Shown in pieces: positions 61,073 through 64,000 of a stretch of 64,000 nucleotides of DNA. Origin of the DNA: Helopsaltes ochotensis (taxonomy: Eukaryota; Chordata; Aves; Passeriformes; Locustellidae); contig VXBM01001605.1 of NCBI GenBank assembly GCA_013400155.1, forward strand, positions 62,001 through 126,000, in the 5' to 3' direction. The notes below the pieces were generated by a model that was not told the DNA's origin, ran no database searches, and worked only from the letters and a program-made list of their open reading frames with translations. The translations under genes were made by a program, and so were the position numbers. Numbering within the stretch: position 1 is the first letter of the stretch; each line of letters opens with the position of its first letter.

Positions 61073-61575
61073 TGTGATATGTTTTTATGTTAAATGCATT
61101 ATTTTGTTGTCCTCTATGTTAATCATTTAGTCCGAAGTTTTACCCCTTGCCCTTTTTCCCTGTAGCTGCAAATCCTCTCCTAACCCTGCCTTTTCTTCCA
61201 GGCTTTTCCCTATCAATCTCCCAATCTTCGATGCCTTATTAGTCATTTAGATTTCTCACCTCTTGCTTTGTTCCCTTATTGGTTTCAGTATTGTAATCCC
61301 CACCTTGTTCCCCTCTCCCTATTGGATCCTTACCCTGAACCCGGCCCCCAAAACAGTCCCTTAAAACCCACTGCTCACCCTGGGAGAGGGACTTTTTCTT
61401 TCATTTTTGGTTTAGAGATTTTTAGATCCCAGCCTCTACTCTGTCTTCGAGTTAGATCGCACCTTCTGCTATGCTTTTATAATAAACAAATCTCAGAGCT
61501 GCAATGCAGGCCCATCTCACATCTTTTGCACTGACCTGCCGGTGACTGCCTGGCACACACAGGGAACGTGTCACA
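61073..61575 (+). mobile_element. Endogenous retrovirus LTR, plus strand
   Basis: The stretch from TGTGATATG to CGTGTCACA has inverted ends (7 of 9 matching) with TG...CA. Promoter signals fall in LTR order: two reversed CCAAT boxes (ATTGG at 61278 and 61321), a TTAAAA TATA-like box at 61361 about 40 bp later, and AATAAA at 61481-61486. About 90 bp of GC-richer R/U5-like sequence follows. The pyrimidine-rich U3 with paired CCAAT boxes recalls gammaretrovirus-like (class I) LTRs. No target-site duplication is visible (TTGT left, CCCC right) and no primer-binding site follows. One end may therefore be misplaced, or one flank lost. Confidence 0.65.
61481..61486 (+). terminator. LTR poly(A) signal AATAAA
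   Basis: Canonical hexamer 120 bp downstream of the TTAAAA box and about 90 bp before the LTR end. Confidence 0.6.
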
Positions 61576-62084
61576 CCCCCATAAAGAGCAGCAATATCAA
61601 AGAGTGCCATGACAGATCCTCCATGCACACTTACCCATTTGGATCTCTGTGTGCACTCCCCTGAATTGCAAACCTCAGACAGCAACAGGAAAGTTCCTCC
61701 TGCCTGCAGGGACAGACATGCTGGTGGCAACACTGAGTGAAGAGGAAACCAAGCAGCTTGGGCCTTTGACTAAGTGCTATGGCTTGCCAAATTCACAGAG
61801 CGACTGAAGGTGCTCAGAACAAACTTACATACAGAATGAAGAATAGTTAACTACTTGCTTTGTTTCTAGATTAGTCTGGAGAGGTAAGCTTATTTCCAGC
61901 TTACTTGTTTACTAGAACACATTTACAAGGGGGTAGCTAGAAGATTTTTTGGTTCTGACATCCCTTGATGGCCTATGCAAAAGTTACCTTTTATAGAGTA
62001 CTAGTGGATGACAGCTTTGTACAAGAGAATGAGTGATTGTACATACAGAACTAATAGCTTTTCAACTGTTTTCCTGCAGAGTTA
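61576..62084. other. Non-coding DNA between LTR and CR1
   Basis: No gag, primer-binding site or other retroviral motif is readable after the LTR, and no gene is recognised. A 93-codon minus-strand frame spans the LTR edge (61452-61733) and is probably accidental. Confidence 0.45.
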
Positions 62085-62196
62085 GAATGCTTACATGCTT
62101 TGGAGTCAAGACTTTGGGTTGTCTGGTGCAGAGCAAGGAGCTGGACTCAGTGATCCTGTGATTACCGTCCAGTAAGGATGTTTTATGATTCTATGG
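62085..62196 (+). mobile_element. CR1 LINE 3' end, plus strand
   Basis: GTTGTCTGGTGCAGAGCAAG, GAGCTGGACTCAGTGATCCT and a tail TATGATTCTATGGTTC are the terminal ~110 bp of bird CR1. Truncated and moderately diverged. Confidence 0.88.
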
Positions 62197-63049
62197 TTCA
62201 ATACCATAAAAGAGTAGTAACTGGAAGTTCTGGTGTCCCCATTGTATAGAAAATTACTAGTTTCAAAAATGGACCTTTTTCCCATAAGCTACCCAGACAA
62301 TAGAGCAAAAATGTTTATATTTAACTTGATTTAAATAACCCCTTTTTATAACAAAGAAGCACCCAAAATATTCCAGTGCTCACTTATGATTGGTAGCACT
62401 TAAGTCTCTGTGAAGAAACTTCAATTATAGGTGTCTTCAGGGGGAGAAAGTAGCTACACTAAATCCTTGAAATCTGAAAGATTATTATCTAGAAACAAGA
62501 GGTTAGTCAATGGCAACAAACTAGTAAAACAAAGGAATTTTTGTTAAATTTAAATAAATAAATTCTCTGAAGACTGCAGTCCTGTTTGCAACAGTAAAAA
62601 AAGATGAGTAAACATTTCACTGATGGAGGGTGGAGTCTTCAATGTATACAGAAAATTCTTGGCTGATACGAGTTAAAATGATGAAATGGATTATGCAAAC
62701 CAGCATATGATCTTTCCGTGTTTCAGAGTAAGACATAAATAGTGTTTAGGGAAAATAATCCTTTACAAGCAATTAATGGAGTAATCTCCCATGATAAAGA
62801 CACTACAGGAAAATTATCCAAACTGTTGGTCATCTTGATATTCTGTCGCAGGTCGTTCCCTTTGACTATAGTGTATTTCTGGAATTTGCTTATAGTGCTT
62901 TGTGTCTTCCTTGAAAAAGTGGGGAAATCCAGAGGTGAAGGTAGTTATAATGCCAATCTAGGCACAAGATGCTCTTCTCTCTTGATTTTCTGATGGCAAA
63001 AAATGTATGCTGCAAAGCTTGATGTTATTGGTAAGGGATTAGAACCCAG
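62197..63049. other. Non-coding DNA between two CR1 copies
   Basis: AT-rich, no gene recognised. An 83-codon plus-strand frame (62742-62993) has no known domain. Confidence 0.5.
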
Positions 63050-64000
63050 ACAACTGGGTGATCAGACTCAGCCAGCATCGCTATATGAAAGGCAGGTCCT
63101 GCTTGATCAACCTGATCTATGACAAAGTGACCCACGTTAGTGAATGAGAAGAAGGCTGTGGATGTTTTTTACCTGGGCTTTAGTAAAGCCTTTGACATCA
63201 TTTTCCACAGTGTTCTCCTGGAGAAGATGGCAGCCCATGTCTTGGATGAGTGCACTTGTTCACTGGGTGAAAAACTGGCTGGATGGACAGGCCAGAGAGA
63301 GGTGGGGAATGGAGTTGCATCCAGCTGGTCACCGTGGTGCCCCAGGGCTTAGTACTGGGGCTAGGCAATACTTTATTATCTTATCAATGATCCAGATGGG
63401 GGGATCAAGGGCACCCTTAGTCAGTTTGCCCATGAGTTTTCACGTGCTTGCATCCAAGTTGGATGAGTGTGTTGATTTGCTGGAGGGCAGGAAGGCTCTA
63501 CAGAGGGATCTGGATGGATTGATGGACCAAGGCCCGTTGCATGAGGTTGATAAGGCCAAGTGCCAGTTCCAACCTCTGGGTCACAACAATGCCCTGCAGC
63601 ATACGGGCTTGAGGCAGAGTTCCTGGAAAGCTGCCCAGCAGAAAAGAACATAGGAGTGCTGGTTGACAGTGAGCTGAACATGAGCCAGCTTGTGCCCAGG
63701 TGGCCAAGAAGGCCAATGGTATCCTGGCCTGGATCAGCAATCGTGTGGCCAGCAGGACCAGGGCAGTGATTGTCCCCCTGTACTCAGCACTGGTAAAGCC
63801 ACACCTCAAATATTGTGTGCAGTTTGGGGTCCCTCACTACCTGACAGACATGGAGGCACAGGGGTGTGTCCAGGAGCTGGTGCAGGGTCTGCAGCACAAG
63901 TCCTGTGAGGAGCCACTGAGGTAACTAGGGCTATTTAGCATGGAGAAAAGAAGGGTCAGGGGAGACATTTGCAACCAGAAAGGAGGTTTTAGCAAGATGG
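63050..64000 (+). mobile_element. CR1 LINE, reverse-transcriptase region, truncated by window end
   Basis: About 950 bp of CR1 ORF2, 5'-truncated and running off the right edge. It begins inside the reverse-transcriptase domain and proceeds to the ORF2 C-terminal region. CR1 moves by target-primed reverse transcription, and this copy can no longer encode the enzyme. It is the longest CR1 in the window and shares its plus orientation with the four other right-hand copies. Confidence 0.95.
63104..63924 (+). pseudogene. CR1 ORF2 reverse transcriptase, decayed
   Basis: Conserved blocks are recognisable but scattered over frames. KAVDVFYLGFSKAFD (the RT motif usually reading VYLDFSKAFD) is in the frame of 63140. 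VPQG-like residues at 63337 are in a second frame. The catalytic FADD box reads FAHE at 63425-63436. VDLLEGRKALQRDLD at about 63465 is in a third frame. LESCPAEKNIGVLVDSELN follows at about 63620, then AKKANGILAWISN from 63700. At least five frame changes and a stop at 63350-63352 make it a pseudogene. Both catalytic aspartates of FADD are gone. Frame 63700-63924 keeps the C-terminal LYSALVKPHLKYCVQFG stretch. Confidence 0.93.

Noticed and set aside
1..64000. CRISPR arrays, operons, bacterial promoters or phage genes
   Set aside because: Composition, LINEs and LTRs are those of a vertebrate nuclear genome. No spaced direct-repeat array or compact gene order is present.

Overview
The window looks like avian nuclear DNA from a gene desert or the interior of a very large intron. 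I found no protein-coding gene, rRNA or tRNA that I can defend. The evidence for a bird is the repeat content. At least nine fragments carry the sequence of the bird CR1 LINE family, several ending in its 3' octamer tail (ATTCTRTG-like) instead of a poly-A tail. Four long terminal repeats (LTRs) of old endogenous retroviruses are also present, in a repeat-poor, AT-rich background. The ERVL-type LTR at 5.6-6.1 kb resembles songbird LTRs as I remember them, so a passerine is likely, but this is not proven. A run of Ns at 35927-36018 shows that this is an assembled scaffold.

Layout. 1-5.5 kb: unassigned non-coding DNA. 5.56-6.10 kb: solo LTR with a 5-bp target-site duplication. 6.1-14.3 kb: non-coding DNA with a CR1 piece at 8.8 kb, a weak terminal-exon candidate at 7.36 kb, and an almost ORF-free AT-rich block (10.6-13.0 kb) that holds a long inverted repeat and resembles conserved non-coding DNA. 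14.34-14.89 kb: LTR on the minus strand with an internal degenerate tandem array. 15-24 kb: CR1 pieces at 18.6, 22.2 and 24.0 kb, a 41-bp tandem duplication at 21.7 kb and a short minus-strand LTR at 23.5-23.85 kb. 26.2-26.3 kb: two back-to-back hairpins, one with 36-bp arms, the clearest unexplained structure in the window. 27-35.8 kb: AT-rich DNA with simple repeats. 35.87-36.11 kb: pentanucleotide satellite broken by the assembly gap. 37.8-39.1 kb: two plus-strand CR1 copies. 40.5-47.9 kb: a pyrimidine-rich stretch, two GC-richer unassigned blocks and a CR1 at 46.2 kb. 48-61 kb: AT-rich DNA with short perfect hairpins. 61.07-61.58 kb: plus-strand LTR. 62.1 kb to the end: a CR1 3' end, then a longer CR1 carrying a decayed reverse-transcriptase region that runs off the window.

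No genes work together here. The only coding relics are from the CR1 reverse transcriptase, with several frameshifts and a lost catalytic motif. Any host function is more likely regulatory (enhancer-like conserved blocks, possible structured RNA) than protein-coding. I could not run alignments, so repeat family names below superfamily level are withheld, and most repeat edges are good to about 10-20 bp.
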